A stretch of DNA of 64,000 nucleotides from NCBI RefSeq assembly GCF_001687545.1, contig NZ_CP016545.1, positions 1,907,001-1,971,000 of the forward strand, given 5' to 3'. This document shows positions 34,359-42,929 of this stretch, piece after piece. Made by a program: the position numbers and the translations under genes. The notes beneath the pieces are model-generated. The model saw only the letters and a program-made list of their open reading frames with translations, did not search any database and had not been told where the DNA came from. This DNA comes from Paraurantiacibacter namhicola (GTDB lineage: Bacteria > Pseudomonadota > Alphaproteobacteria > Sphingomonadales > Sphingomonadaceae). Numbering within the stretch: position 1 is the first letter of the stretch; the number at the start of each line of letters is the position of its first letter.

Positions 34359-35579
34359 ATGAACTACGAACACGTCTTCGACCAGGCCATTGATCGCCTG
34401 CATGCCGAGGGGCGCTACCGCGTCTTCATCGACATATTGCGCAATAAGGGCGCATACCCCAACGCGCGCTGCTTCCACGGACATAACGGGCCCAAGCCCA
34501 TCACCGTGTGGTGCAGCAACGATTACCTCGCCATGGGCCAGCACCCGAAGGTGATCGAGGCGATGGAAGAGGCGCTGCACGATGTCGGCGCAGGCAGCGG
34601 CGGCACGCGCAATATCGGCGGCAACACGCATCTGCATGTGGAGCTGGAGCGCGAGCTGGCGGACCTGCACGGCAAGGAAGCCGCGCTGCTGTTCACCAGC
34701 GGATACGTCTCCAACGACGCGACGCTGTCCACGCTCGCAAAGCTGCTGCCGAACTGCATCATCTTCTCCGACGAGCTGAACCATGCCAGCATGATTGCCG
34801 GCATCCGCAATTCAGGCTGCGAGAAGCGCGTCTTCCGGCATAATGACCTCGCACATCTCGAAGAGCTGCTGGCTGCCGAGGATCCCGAAACGCCCAAGCT
34901 GATCGCCTTCGAGAGCGTCTATTCCATGGATGGCGATGTCGCCCCGGTCCACGCGATCTGCGACCTCGCCGAGAAGTACAACGCGCTGACCTATATCGAC
35001 GAAGTCCACGCCGTGGGCATGTACGGCGAACGCGGCGGCGGGATTACGGAGCGTGACGAGGCTGCGCACCGGATCGACATTATCGAGGGTACGCTGGGCA
35101 AGGCCTTCGGCGTCATGGGCGGATACATCGCCACCAGCGCCAAGATCATCGACTGCATTCGCAGCTATGCCCCCGGTTTCATCTTCACCACCTCGCTCAG
35201 CCCGGTGCTTGTCGCCGGCGTGCTGGCAGCCGTGAAGCACCTGAAGCAGTCGAGCGTGGAGCGCGATGCCCAGCAGGCCGCCGCGGCATCGCTGAAAGCG
35301 CAATTCGCCGAAGCCGGCCTGCCGGTCATGCCGTCCAGCACGCATATCGTGCCGCTGATGGTGGGCGATCCCGTCCGCGCAAAGCGGATCAGCGACATCC
35401 TGCTGGCCGAATACGGCGTCTATGTTCAGCCGATCAATTTCCCCACCGTCCCGCGCGGTACGGAACGGCTGCGTTTTACCCCCGGCCCGGCCCATACCGA
35501 AGCGATGATGGCGGAGCTGACCAAGGCGCTCGTCGAAATCTGGGACCGGCTGGACCTCGAACTGGCAAAAGCCGCGTAA
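34359..35579 (+). CDS. hemA: 5-aminolevulinate synthase
   Basis: 406 residues. PLP enzyme that condenses glycine and succinyl-CoA, the first step of heme (and bacteriochlorophyll) synthesis by the C4 route of alphaproteobacteria. The PLP lysine is K248 in [13 protein letters not shown], the cofactor aspartate D214 in YIDEVHAVG, and the glycine-rich [12 protein letters not shown] is intact. The upstream 68 bp contain a Fur-type box. Alternative KBL/AONS-family members are excluded by the ALAS-like N-terminus and the [16 protein letters not shown] segment. Confidence 0.96.
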   Translation: MNYEHVFDQAIDRLHAEGRYRVFIDILRNKGAYPNARCFHGHNGPKPITVWCSNDYLAMGQHPKVIEAMEEALHDVGAGSGGTRNIGGNTHLHVELERELADLHGKEAALLFTSGYVSNDATLSTLAKLLPNCIIFSDELNHASMIAGIRNSGCEKRVFRHNDLAHLEELLAAEDPETPKLIAFESVYSMDGDVAPVHAICDLAEKYNALTYIDEVHAVGMYGERGGGITERDEAAHRIDIIEGTLGKAFGVMGGYIATSAKIIDCIRSYAPGFIFTTSLSPVLVAGVLAAVKHLKQSSVERDAQQAAAASLKAQFAEAGLPVMPSSTHIVPLMVGDPVRAKRISDILLAEYGVYVQPINFPTVPRGTERLRFTPGPAHTEAMMAELTKALVEIWDRLDLELAKAA

Positions 35580-35593
35580 TTTCGGCGCGTTTG

Positions 35594-35610
35594 TTAGCTG
35601 AATAATAACC
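35594..35610 (+). promoter_or_regulatory. Weak CtrA-like site upstream of the GGDEF-EAL-PilZ gene
   Basis: TTAG-N7-ATAACC, two mismatches from TTAA-N7-TTAA, 50 nt upstream of the start. Listed only because better matches occur elsewhere in the window upstream of related signalling genes. Confidence 0.25.
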
Positions 35611-35659
35611 CTGTTGCTGCATTGCTTCCCCTCGATATTCGAGCGGAGTCGCACCACAC

Positions 35660-37894
35660 GTGTCCATGAAACGCATGTTCCAGTCCCTTGGCGGCCAATT
35701 GGCCCCGAGCGGTGACGTGCGCGATCCGCTGGCATCGGGCGAGATCGCCATCGTCACGCGCGAGAACGCACAGGGCCGGCTCGCCATTCTCGATGACTTC
35801 GAAGACGCGAAAATCGGTTGGCTCTGGGCCTCCGACGCCGAAGGGCGCCTGACATATCTTTCGGACAGCGCGGCAGGTTCGCTCGGCCGTGAGCAGACCG
35901 ACCTGCTCGGCCAGCCGCTGACCGTCCTGTTCGAGACCGATCGCGACAATCCCGACACCAGCGGCCGCCCGCTCCAGTTCCTGCTGAAATCCCGCTCCAA
36001 GCTGAAAAGCACGGTCGTGCGCTTCGCGGTCGGCAAGTCCGCCAGCGAAGTGAAACAGACCTGGTGGACCTTGAACGCCCGCGCCAAATTCGACGATGGC
36101 GGCAAGTTCGTCGGCTATCGCGGATCGGCGCGCGACGTGACCGTCGAATACGAACGCGAAATCATCGACAACCGCCTGGCGGACCACGATGCGCTGACCG
36201 GCCTGCACAATCGCGTATACATGGACCGCCGGATCGACGGCATGCTGGCGGCATTCAAGCCTGCCAAGCGCAGCTGTGCGCTGCTGATGCTGGACCTGGA
36301 CAGGTTCAAGCAGGTGAACGACACGCTGGGTCACCAGGCAGGCGACAGCCTGCTGCAGCAGGTGGCCGAGCGCCTGCGCAGCGTCGTGGGCGACCGCGGC
36401 GAAATCGGCCGGCTTGGCGGCGACGAATTCCAGGTCCTGCTGCCCGACCTCGAAGACCGCGGCAAGCTGGGCGAACTGGCGGACAAGATTATCCAGATCG
36501 TCTCCCAACCCTACCCCATCGATGACAAGCACGCCGTGATCGGCACATCGGTCGGCGTTGCTGTGGCGCCCTTTGACGGCGTCGAGCGCGAGGAGCTGGT
36601 GCGCAGTTCCGACCTTGCGCTTTACGCCGCCAAGAAGGGCGGCCGCGGCCAGTTCCGCTTCTACTCGACCGATCTGAAGGACGAGGAAGAGGAGCGCCAG
36701 CTGTTGGTCGACGACCTGCGCGAAGCACTCGCAACGGGCCAACTGGAGCTGCATTACCAGCCCGTGGTGCTGGCAGAGGATTGCACCGTGAAGTGCCTTG
36801 AGGCGCTGATGCGCTGGGAGCACCCGGAGCGCGGCTTTGTCAGCCCTGGCGTCTTCATCCCGGTGGCGGAGGAATCGGACCTCATCAACCAGCTCGGCGA
36901 ATGGGCGCTCATGCAGGCCAGCGAAGCTGCTCTGGCATGGCCGTCCACCGTCCGCGTGGCGGTGAATGTCTCGGCAAAGCAGTTCACCAATCCCGCATTT
37001 CCCGGCATCGTGACCAAGGCGCTGGCCGCATCGGGCCTGGAACCGGACCGGCTGGAGCTGGAGCTGACCGAAAGCGTGTTCCTGGGCGACAGCGAAGTGA
37101 CGGACAAGACCTTCGCGACCCTGAAGAAGCTGGGCGTACGCCTCGCGCTCGACGATTTCGGCACCGGCTATTCCTCGCTAAGCTATTTGCGCGCGGCGCC
37201 GTTCGACAAGCTGAAGGTGGACAAGAGCTTCGTCGATTCCTGCACCGAGACTGACCAGAACAGCGCGAAGATCATCGCTGCAATCGTCGGCCTGTCCAAC
37301 GCATTGGGCATGGAAACCACGGTGGAAGGCGTCGAAGCTTTCGACCAGCTGGAAGTCGTGCGCAGCAAGGGCGCGACGCTTATCCAGGGCTGGCTGTATG
37401 CCAAGGCCATGCCGCAGGAACAGGTGCTTGCACGGATCCACGACGGCCGCTTCAAGATCGAGCCGGAAGGTCCGGACCGCCATCGCCCCGAACGCCGCAG
37501 CGTCTATCGCCGCATTGGCGTGATCCACGAGGATCATCGCTACAACGCCATGCTGCGCGACCTGTCCAAGACCGGCGCGCGCGTGGAAGGGCTGGCGGGC
37601 GTCCCTCAGGGCGAGCCCATCGTGCTCGACCTGGGCGCGGGCCAGCTGGCCGTGGGCGTTGTGACGCGTGCAGGCGATGCGGATTTCGCGGTGGAATTCG
37701 AACAGCAGCTGGTCAGCGATGGCGCAAACGGCCTGTGCACGCGCCACCGCGTATCACCCTATGCGCTGGCGGCCGCGGGCATGCCGCTCACCAGCCTGCC
37801 CGACGGCAGCTATTCGGTGGAACAGCTGGGCGGCAATGCCACGCCCAAGAGCCCGCCTGCCTTCATGGAAGTCGTCACCAGCAAGGCGGCCTAA
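35660..37894 (+). CDS. PAS-GGDEF-EAL-PilZ cyclic-di-GMP protein
   Basis: 744 residues without membrane helices. A PAS domain (about 45-165) is followed by a GGDEF domain with intact GGDEF at 253-257, an EAL domain with EAL at 381-383 and the usual N (VNVSAKQF), E (LTES), DDFGTGYSSLSYL, K (VDKSF) and E (VEGVE) residues, and a PilZ-like C-terminus (about 610-700) with RxxxR (RRSVYRR) and DLSKTG. No RxxD inhibitory site precedes GGDEF. On sequence it could both make and degrade c-di-GMP and sense it itself; the net direction is not predictable. Confidence 0.93.
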   Translation: MSMKRMFQSLGGQLAPSGDVRDPLASGEIAIVTRENAQGRLAILDDFEDAKIGWLWASDAEGRLTYLSDSAAGSLGREQTDLLGQPLTVLFETDRDNPDTSGRPLQFLLKSRSKLKSTVVRFAVGKSASEVKQTWWTLNARAKFDDGGKFVGYRGSARDVTVEYEREIIDNRLADHDALTGLHNRVYMDRRIDGMLAAFKPAKRSCALLMLDLDRFKQVNDTLGHQAGDSLLQQVAERLRSVVGDRGEIGRLGGDEFQVLLPDLEDRGKLGELADKIIQIVSQPYPIDDKHAVIGTSVGVAVAPFDGVEREELVRSSDLALYAAKKGGRGQFRFYSTDLKDEEEERQLLVDDLREALATGQLELHYQPVVLAEDCTVKCLEALMRWEHPERGFVSPGVFIPVAEESDLINQLGEWALMQASEAALAWPSTVRVAVNVSAKQFTNPAFPGIVTKALAASGLEPDRLELELTESVFLGDSEVTDKTFATLKKLGVRLALDDFGTGYSSLSYLRAAPFDKLKVDKSFVDSCTETDQNSAKIIAAIVGLSNALGMETTVEGVEAFDQLEVVRSKGATLIQGWLYAKAMPQEQVLARIHDGRFKIEPEGPDRHRPERRSVYRRIGVIHEDHRYNAMLRDLSKTGARVEGLAGVPQGEPIVLDLGAGQLAVGVVTRAGDADFAVEFEQQLVSDGANGLCTRHRVSPYALAAAGMPLTSLPDGSYSVEQLGGNATPKSPPAFMEVVTSKAA

Positions 37895-37921
37895 GCGCCC
37901 TGCTGCGCTGCGCTGCGTTGC

Positions 37922-39127
37922 TCAGCGCAGGCTCACCACATTGTCGCTGCTGCGCGGATCGGCCCGGTCGCCGCGGTAAAGGCTGGCCATCGGCTCGTCC
38001 TGCGCCTCGATCACCACTTGCTCACCAAAGCCGTTGAAGCCGGTCTTCATGGCTGCGCCATAAGCGCCCAGCATCCCGATCTCGATATAGTCGCCTGCCT
38101 GGATGTCGCCCGGCAGCATGAAGGGGCCCTGCATGAAGTCGGCATCGTCGCAGGTTGGCCCGTAGAAGGCGAACTCCTCGTCCGGCTGCTCCAGGTCATC
38201 CTCCAGCGAGCGGACCGGGAAACGCCAGCCGACATGCGCCGCGTCGTAAAGCGAACCATAGGCGCCATCGTTGATATAGAGCTCGTTCCCGCGGCGCTTT
38301 TCCACCTGCACGATCATGCTGGAATATTCGGCGCACAGCGCGCGGCCCGGCTCGCACCACAGCTCCGCCGAATAGGAGATCGGCAGGGCTTCGAAATGGC
38401 GGTGAATCAGGGCGAAGTAATCTTCCAGCGGCGGTGGTTCCATGCCGGGATAGATGCTGGGGAAGCCCCCGCCCACATCCACGATGTCCACCGTGACAGC
38501 GGCCTCTGCGATGGCTGCGCGTACGCGCTCCAGCGCCTGGACATAGGCGAAGGGCGTCATGGCTTGGCTGCCAACGTGGAAGCATACGCCCAGCGCGTCG
38601 CAATGCTGGCGCACGGCCTGCAGCAGCGGCGCTGCATCGGCCAGGTCCACGCCGAACTTGGCGGCCAGCGAAAGCTCGGAATATTCGGAAGAAACGCGCA
38701 GGCGCACCAGCAGGCTCAGGTCTGCGGCGTCCACGCCCGCATCACTGCGCGTCTGTTCGACGATCTTGGCGAGCTCTTCCTCGGTATCGAGGCTGAAGAT
38801 GCGCACGCCATGCTGATGATAAGCCTCGCGGATGGCGCTGCGCGTCTTGATCGGGTGCATGAAGCACAGGACCGCATCGGGCAGTGTCTGGCGCACCAGC
38901 CGCACCTCCGCAATGGAGGCGACGTCGTAATGCGTGATGCCGCTGTCCCACAGCACGCGCAACAGATCGGGCGAAGGATTGGCCTTCACCGCGTAAAGCG
39001 ATTTACCGGGAAAACCCTTGGCAAAGAAACTCGCGGCCCGCGCCGCAGCTTGCGGACGCAGCAGCAGCACCGGTTCGTCCGGCGCAAGTTCGCGGATTAC
39101 AGCCTTGGCGTCAGGGAAAGCGTGCAA
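37922..39127 (-). CDS. Fold-type III PLP decarboxylase (ornithine/lysine decarboxylase-like)
   Basis: About 401 residues. Alanine-racemase-fold decarboxylase of the group that includes eukaryotic-type ornithine decarboxylase. The PLP lysine is K48 in YAVKANPSP; HVGSQ, DVGGGFPSIYPG, EPGRALCAE and the catalytic-cysteine loop FYGPTCDDADF are all visible. No cysteine-poor DAP-decarboxylase C-terminal motif, so ornithine or lysine is the likely substrate, giving putrescine or cadaverine. The start is uncertain: a TTG at 39127 gives the usual MHxFPDA-type N-terminus; the frame opens further to 39223. It lies downstream of the deoxyhypusine-synthase-like gene on the same strand. Confidence 0.9.
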   Translation of the reverse strand: MHAFPDAKAVIRELAPDEPVLLLRPQAAARAASFFAKGFPGKSLYAVKANPSPDLLRVLWDSGITHYDVASIAEVRLVRQTLPDAVLCFMHPIKTRSAIREAYHQHGVRIFSLDTEEELAKIVEQTRSDAGVDAADLSLLVRLRVSSEYSELSLAAKFGVDLADAAPLLQAVRQHCDALGVCFHVGSQAMTPFAYVQALERVRAAIAEAAVTVDIVDVGGGFPSIYPGMEPPPLEDYFALIHRHFEALPISYSAELWCEPGRALCAEYSSMIVQVEKRRGNELYINDGAYGSLYDAAHVGWRFPVRSLEDDLEQPDEEFAFYGPTCDDADFMQGPFMLPGDIQAGDYIEIGMLGAYGAAMKTGFNGFGEQVVIEAQDEPMASLYRGDRADPRSSDNVVSLR

Positions 39128-39220
39128 TTCAAGGGACCCCCAAACACTGAAGTTCAACAAGGCTGCCTTGCGGTGGGTGTCCCTTGGGGCAGCTGGAAGC
39201 GGCGATATAGTGCGCAAACG

Positions 39221-39240
39221 CAAATTCGCAAGCGAATTTG
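39221..39240. promoter_or_regulatory. Inverted repeat upstream of the PLP decarboxylase gene
   Basis: CAAATTCGC-AA-GCGAATTTG, perfect 9-bp arms with a 2-nt centre, about 95 nt upstream of the preferred start. A and T content higher than the surroundings. It could be an operator or, given that its arms resemble TGCGAAT, a degenerate Fur-family site. Confidence 0.5.
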
Positions 39241-39303
39241 ATGGTCTGACGCTTGCCGCGCCCCGCTGTTCCCAAACGGGTGGGTAAGGCGGTTATCGGC
39301 CCC

Positions 39304-40380
39304 TCACCCCTCGTCGTGGAACAACTTGGCCCAGCGGCGCTTCTCGCGCGTTTTCCAATGGCCGCGGTGATAGGCATCGGATGCCAGCAGCGGCATCACG
39401 CTGCCTGCTTCGGCGAACACCATCTGCTCGATCGCCGTGGAAACCTTGCCCCAGCTGGCAGCCTCCTGCAGCGTGGAGGAAGAACAGGCCCCGTCGCGCA
39501 CGTCTGCAACCGTGATCTGCACGGCGTATTTGTGCACCGAGACATCCTCGTGCCCCAGGATTTCCGCGCACACGACCGTGTCCTGGATGAAGTTCTTGGG
39601 CACGCCGCCGCCGATCATCAGCAGGCCGGATTCGCCGCCCTTGATCTTGATGTCGGTCAGCTCGCGGAAATCGGCCACGGCGTCGATCATCATGTAGGGC
39701 TCGCCCTTCGCCATCTGGTCCACCTGGTGCTTCACCAGGCCGAAACCGGCGCTGCTGTCCACGAATGCGGGGCAGAAGATCGGCACGTCATGCTCGTAAG
39801 CCAGCTTGACGAGGCTGTTGTCCTTCTTGCCATGCTCGACCAGGTACTTGCCCATCTCGCGGATGAATTCGCGGCTGGAATATCCGCGATGCTCAAGTCC
39901 GTTGGCGATGCGGTTGATGGTGAAGTCGCAGTCCTGCAGCTGCTCCTCGTCGATATAGGTGTCGTAGATGCGGTCGATGTACAGGCTGCGCAGCGTGTCA
40001 TCGTCCGGCACCTCGTTGGCCTGGTAATGCTTGTGACCAAGCCCTTCGAAGAAATCCATGTCCACGATGGTGGCGCCCGTCGCCACGACGCAATCGACCA
40101 TGTTGGATCGGATCAGCTCTGCATACAGATCCATGCAGCCGCCGGCACTGGTGGAACCGGCAATGACCAAGAAGATAGTGCAGTCCTTGTCCGCCAGCAT
40201 CTGGTTGTAGATTTCCGTCGCGCGGCCGAGATCGCGGCTGGTGAAGCTCATCTTCCGCATGGAATCGACGATGGGGCGCGCGTCGAATTCGCGGATGTCG
40301 ATGTGCTCCACTTCCGTCGAAAGCAGCTCTGCCTTCCTCTGATCATTTGGGCGCGTATCGTTGATCGTATCGTCGGCCAT
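39304..40380 (-). CDS. Deoxyhypusine-synthase-like protein (probable homospermidine-type polyamine synthase)
   Basis: 358 residues. Bacteria lack hypusine, and bacterial members of this family are known or proposed to move the aminobutyl group of spermidine or related polyamines to form homospermidine or guanidino analogues. The NAD-binding ASTSAGG-like segment (AGSTSAGGCMDL, 75-86), the GGGVPKN loop and the catalytic lysine K312 in ASWGKVS (matching Lys329 of human enzyme, SWGKI) are present. Adjacent PLP decarboxylase supports a polyamine role. Divergent from the dehydratase gene by 43 bp. Confidence 0.9.
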   Translation of the reverse strand: MADDTINDTRPNDQRKAELLSTEVEHIDIREFDARPIVDSMRKMSFTSRDLGRATEIYNQMLADKDCTIFLVIAGSTSAGGCMDLYAELIRSNMVDCVVATGATIVDMDFFEGLGHKHYQANEVPDDDTLRSLYIDRIYDTYIDEEQLQDCDFTINRIANGLEHRGYSSREFIREMGKYLVEHGKKDNSLVKLAYEHDVPIFCPAFVDSSAGFGLVKHQVDQMAKGEPYMMIDAVADFRELTDIKIKGGESGLLMIGGGVPKNFIQDTVVCAEILGHEDVSVHKYAVQITVADVRDGACSSSTLQEAASWGKVSTAIEQMVFAEAGSVMPLLASDAYHRGHWKTREKRRWAKLFHDEG

Positions 40381-40423
40381 TCGTCGTCCTTTTGGCTCTG
40401 GCCCATCCGGGCCGGAATTGCGT

Positions 40424-41422
40424 ATGGATGGCGAGATGGACCAGCGCGCCGAACTCCGCAAGCCTACCCGCGCACCGACGCGCGATGGGGTGACGGCTGC
40501 GGCAAGCCGTATCGCCGAAATCTTGCCTCCAACCCCGCTACTGCCGGTGGAGCTGGATGGTTCCACGCTATGGGCCAAGGCCGAGTGCCTGCAGCCCGTG
40601 GGCGCGTTCAAGATTCGCGGTGCGTGGAACCGCCTCGTCAGCCTGCCGAAAGGCGAGCGGGAGCGCGGCGTCGTCGCCGTTTCCAGCGGCAATCATGCGC
40701 AGGGCGTGGCGTGGGCGGCGCGAGAGCTGCTGATGCCCGCGACGATTATCATGCCCAGCGACGCACCACGCGTGAAGATGGACCGGGTGCGCGAAATGGG
40801 CGCGCAGATCGTGGAATACGATCGGATGAAGCAAGACCGCGAGGCGATAGCCATGACCCTGTGCGACAAGCGCGCCTGCGCTTACGTCCACGCCTTTGCC
40901 GACCCTTGGGTCATCGAGGGACAGGGCAGCGCCGGCGTGGAATTGGCCGGGCAGATGAACCGGCAGGCTGGCGGGCCGGTGGAACGGATCGTCACCTGCT
41001 GCGGCGGCGGAGGATTGGCGAGCGGCCTCGCCCTCGCCTGCCCCGATGCGGAAATTGTCACAGTGGAGCCGGAAGGCTGGGACGATGTCGCACGCAGCCT
41101 GGCCGATGGCGTACGCCGCAGCGTGGGCGAGAACCCGCCCACGACCGCCTGTGACGCCTTGCAGACATTCGCCACCTTCAAGGTCAATTTCGACGTGATG
41201 CGCGCCCACGATGTCCGCGGCATCTGGGTGAGCGAGGCAGAAACCCGCGCCGCGCAGCGATATGCCTTCGAGCGGCTACGCCTAGTCCTTGAACCGGGCG
41301 GCGCGGTTGCCTTAGCCGCGATGCTGTCAGGCAAGCTGCCGCCCGGCCCGCGCACAGCCGTGATGCTGACCGGCGGCAATGTCGATCCTGCCAGTTTCGC
41401 ATCCGTGCTGGCAGGTGAGTAG
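40424..41422 (+). CDS. Threonine/serine dehydratase family PLP enzyme
   Basis: 332 residues. Tryptophan-synthase-beta fold. The PLP lysine is in GAFKIRGAWN, the substrate loop SSGNHAQG is intact, and the phosphate-binding glycine loop CCGGGGLASG is present; VEPEGWDDVARSLADG and LTGGNVD are typical of the catabolic threonine/serine dehydratase group. No ACT regulatory domain, so not biosynthetic IlvA. An internal ATG 12 nt in (MDQRAEL) may be the start. Substrate could also be another hydroxy-amino acid. Confidence 0.85.
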   Translation: MDGEMDQRAELRKPTRAPTRDGVTAAASRIAEILPPTPLLPVELDGSTLWAKAECLQPVGAFKIRGAWNRLVSLPKGERERGVVAVSSGNHAQGVAWAARELLMPATIIMPSDAPRVKMDRVREMGAQIVEYDRMKQDREAIAMTLCDKRACAYVHAFADPWVIEGQGSAGVELAGQMNRQAGGPVERIVTCCGGGGLASGLALACPDAEIVTVEPEGWDDVARSLADGVRRSVGENPPTTACDALQTFATFKVNFDVMRAHDVRGIWVSEAETRAAQRYAFERLRLVLEPGGAVALAAMLSGKLPPGPRTAVMLTGGNVDPASFASVLAGE

Positions 41423-41484
41423 CAATTGACAACCTGGGCTGCCGAGCGCAGTCCAGCAGCCGGCTTCAGGAGGGGAAAGACAGC

Positions 41485-41934
41485 ATGGAAAACACCGCAA
41501 TTCTGGCACCGGCAGCAGCGCTGGTGGTCTGGTCGATCATCATGCTGTTCTGGATGGTCTTCACGCGCTTTCCCGCCATGAAGGCGATGCGCCAGGCGAG
41601 CGGGAAGACCGGCAGCGTCAGTGCATCGCGCCCCGGTGGCCGCGGGCAGGACCTTGAAGGCCGCATCCCCGACCATGTAAATTGGAAGGCGCACAATTTC
41701 ACGCATCTGATGGAACAGCCCACGCTGTTCTACGCCACGGTCCTGATGCTGGCCATCATGGGCCCCACCAGTGACACCGTCATCGCGGCATGGATCTACA
41801 CCGGCCTGCGCGTGGTCCACTCGCTGTGGCAGGCGCTGGTAAACACCATTCCGGTGCGCTTGGCGCTCTTCACGGCAGGCACGCTCGCCCTCGTCTATCT
41901 CGCGCTGCGCGCCCTGTTCCTGGCGCTGGCGTGA
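41485..41934 (+). CDS. MAPEG-family membrane protein, copy 1
   Basis: 149 residues with four hydrophobic helices (about 8-28, 78-98, 100-120, 125-148) and a polar loop with FTRFPAMKAMRQASGK. MAPEG proteins include glutathione S-transferase/peroxidase-like membrane enzymes; catalytic activity here is unproven. An AGGAGG-type site lies upstream. Its stop overlaps the start of the second copy as TGATG, so the two are one translation unit. Confidence 0.82.
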   Translation: MENTAILAPAAALVVWSIIMLFWMVFTRFPAMKAMRQASGKTGSVSASRPGGRGQDLEGRIPDHVNWKAHNFTHLMEQPTLFYATVLMLAIMGPTSDTVIAAWIYTGLRVVHSLWQALVNTIPVRLALFTAGTLALVYLALRALFLALA

Positions 41935-42374
41935 TGGGCGGCGAGCTGATCGGCATGGGCATACTCAAGCCCATGGTGCTGCTGGCGGCCTGGACCATGG
42001 TCGTATGGCTGTGGATGTATGCCACGCGCTTGCCGGCCATGAAGGCGGGCGGCATCGATCCGGACGCCGCGGCGCGCGATCCGGACCAGTCTCTGAACAG
42101 GGTCCTGCCGCCACAGGTCCAGTGGAAGGCGGACAATTACAACCACCTGCATGAGGCGCCGACCGTGTTCTACGCCGTCGCGATCGTCATCGCGCTTACG
42201 GGCACAGGGGACGGGTTCAACGAATGGCTGGGCTGGGCCTATCTGGCGCTGCGCGTTGCGCATTCGCTGGTCCAGGCAGTCTGGAACCGCGTGATCGTGC
42301 GTTTCGCCTTTTTCACGCTGTCCAGCTTGGTGCTGATCGCGCTGGTGCTCCACGCAGCCATGGCAGTATTCTAG
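41934..42374 (+). CDS. MAPEG-family membrane protein, copy 2
   Basis: 146 residues. Same layout as copy 1: N-terminal helix, YATRLPAMKAGGIDPD loop, VQWKADNYNHLHEAPTVFYAV (parallel to VNWKAHNFTHLMEQPTLFYATV in copy 1; short stretches quoted), then LALRVAHSLVQ and a final helix. The tandem arose by duplication and the copies may form hetero-oligomers. Confidence 0.82.
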   Translation: MGGELIGMGILKPMVLLAAWTMVVWLWMYATRLPAMKAGGIDPDAAARDPDQSLNRVLPPQVQWKADNYNHLHEAPTVFYAVAIVIALTGTGDGFNEWLGWAYLALRVAHSLVQAVWNRVIVRFAFFTLSSLVLIALVLHAAMAVF

Positions 42375-42459
42375 CGGCGACTACCTAGGCCGGCGTTAGC
42401 CACTGGCAAACCGCCATTTGCGAATATCGCTCCGGGACCTCTTCCACGGAGACACGCGC

Positions 42460-42918
42460 ATGGCATTCATCCTGATCATCGACGATGACGACATCATATC
42501 CGAAGCCGCCAGCCAGGTGCTGATCAATGCCGGCCACGCCTGCGGCTGGGTCAGCGATGCGGAAGAGGCGATGAACCTGCTGCGCTGGCGGCGGCCGGAC
42601 CTGCTGCTGCTGGACCAGAACATGCCCGGCATGAGCGGCGGCAAGTTCCTGCGCCACCTGCGCTCAAGCCCCAAATTCTACGACCTGCCGGTGATCATGT
42701 TTACTGGCATGAAGGGCGCGGAGGACGAACAGCAGGCGCTGTATAACGGCGCGCAGGATTATATCCGCAAGCCGTTCGATCCCAAGTTCCTGCTGTGGCG
42801 CGTGAACCAGGTGCTGGAATCCAGCACGGCCCGTTCCGGTCACCGCGACCTGAAGGAATTCCTGGCCGAGCAGCAGCGGATGAACGAAGATTACGCACCG
42901 CATCGCAGCTCCGCCTGA
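42460..42918 (+). CDS. Stand-alone CheY-like response regulator
   Basis: 152 residues, a single receiver domain plus a 30-residue charged tail. Phospho-acceptor D52 in LLLLDQNMPGM, acidic pocket D8-D9-D10, switch T82 (FTGMKG) and K104 (IRKPFD). No output domain. GGAG precedes the ATG. In alphaproteobacteria such single-domain regulators (DivK, CpdR) act through partner binding; whether it pairs with the DivL-like protein is unknown. The N-terminus IDDDDIISEAASQVL differs from DivK. Confidence 0.93.
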   Translation: MAFILIIDDDDIISEAASQVLINAGHACGWVSDAEEAMNLLRWRRPDLLLLDQNMPGMSGGKFLRHLRSSPKFYDLPVIMFTGMKGAEDEQQALYNGAQDYIRKPFDPKFLLWRVNQVLESSTARSGHRDLKEFLAEQQRMNEDYAPHRSSA

Positions 42919-42929
42919 GCGGCTGCGGC

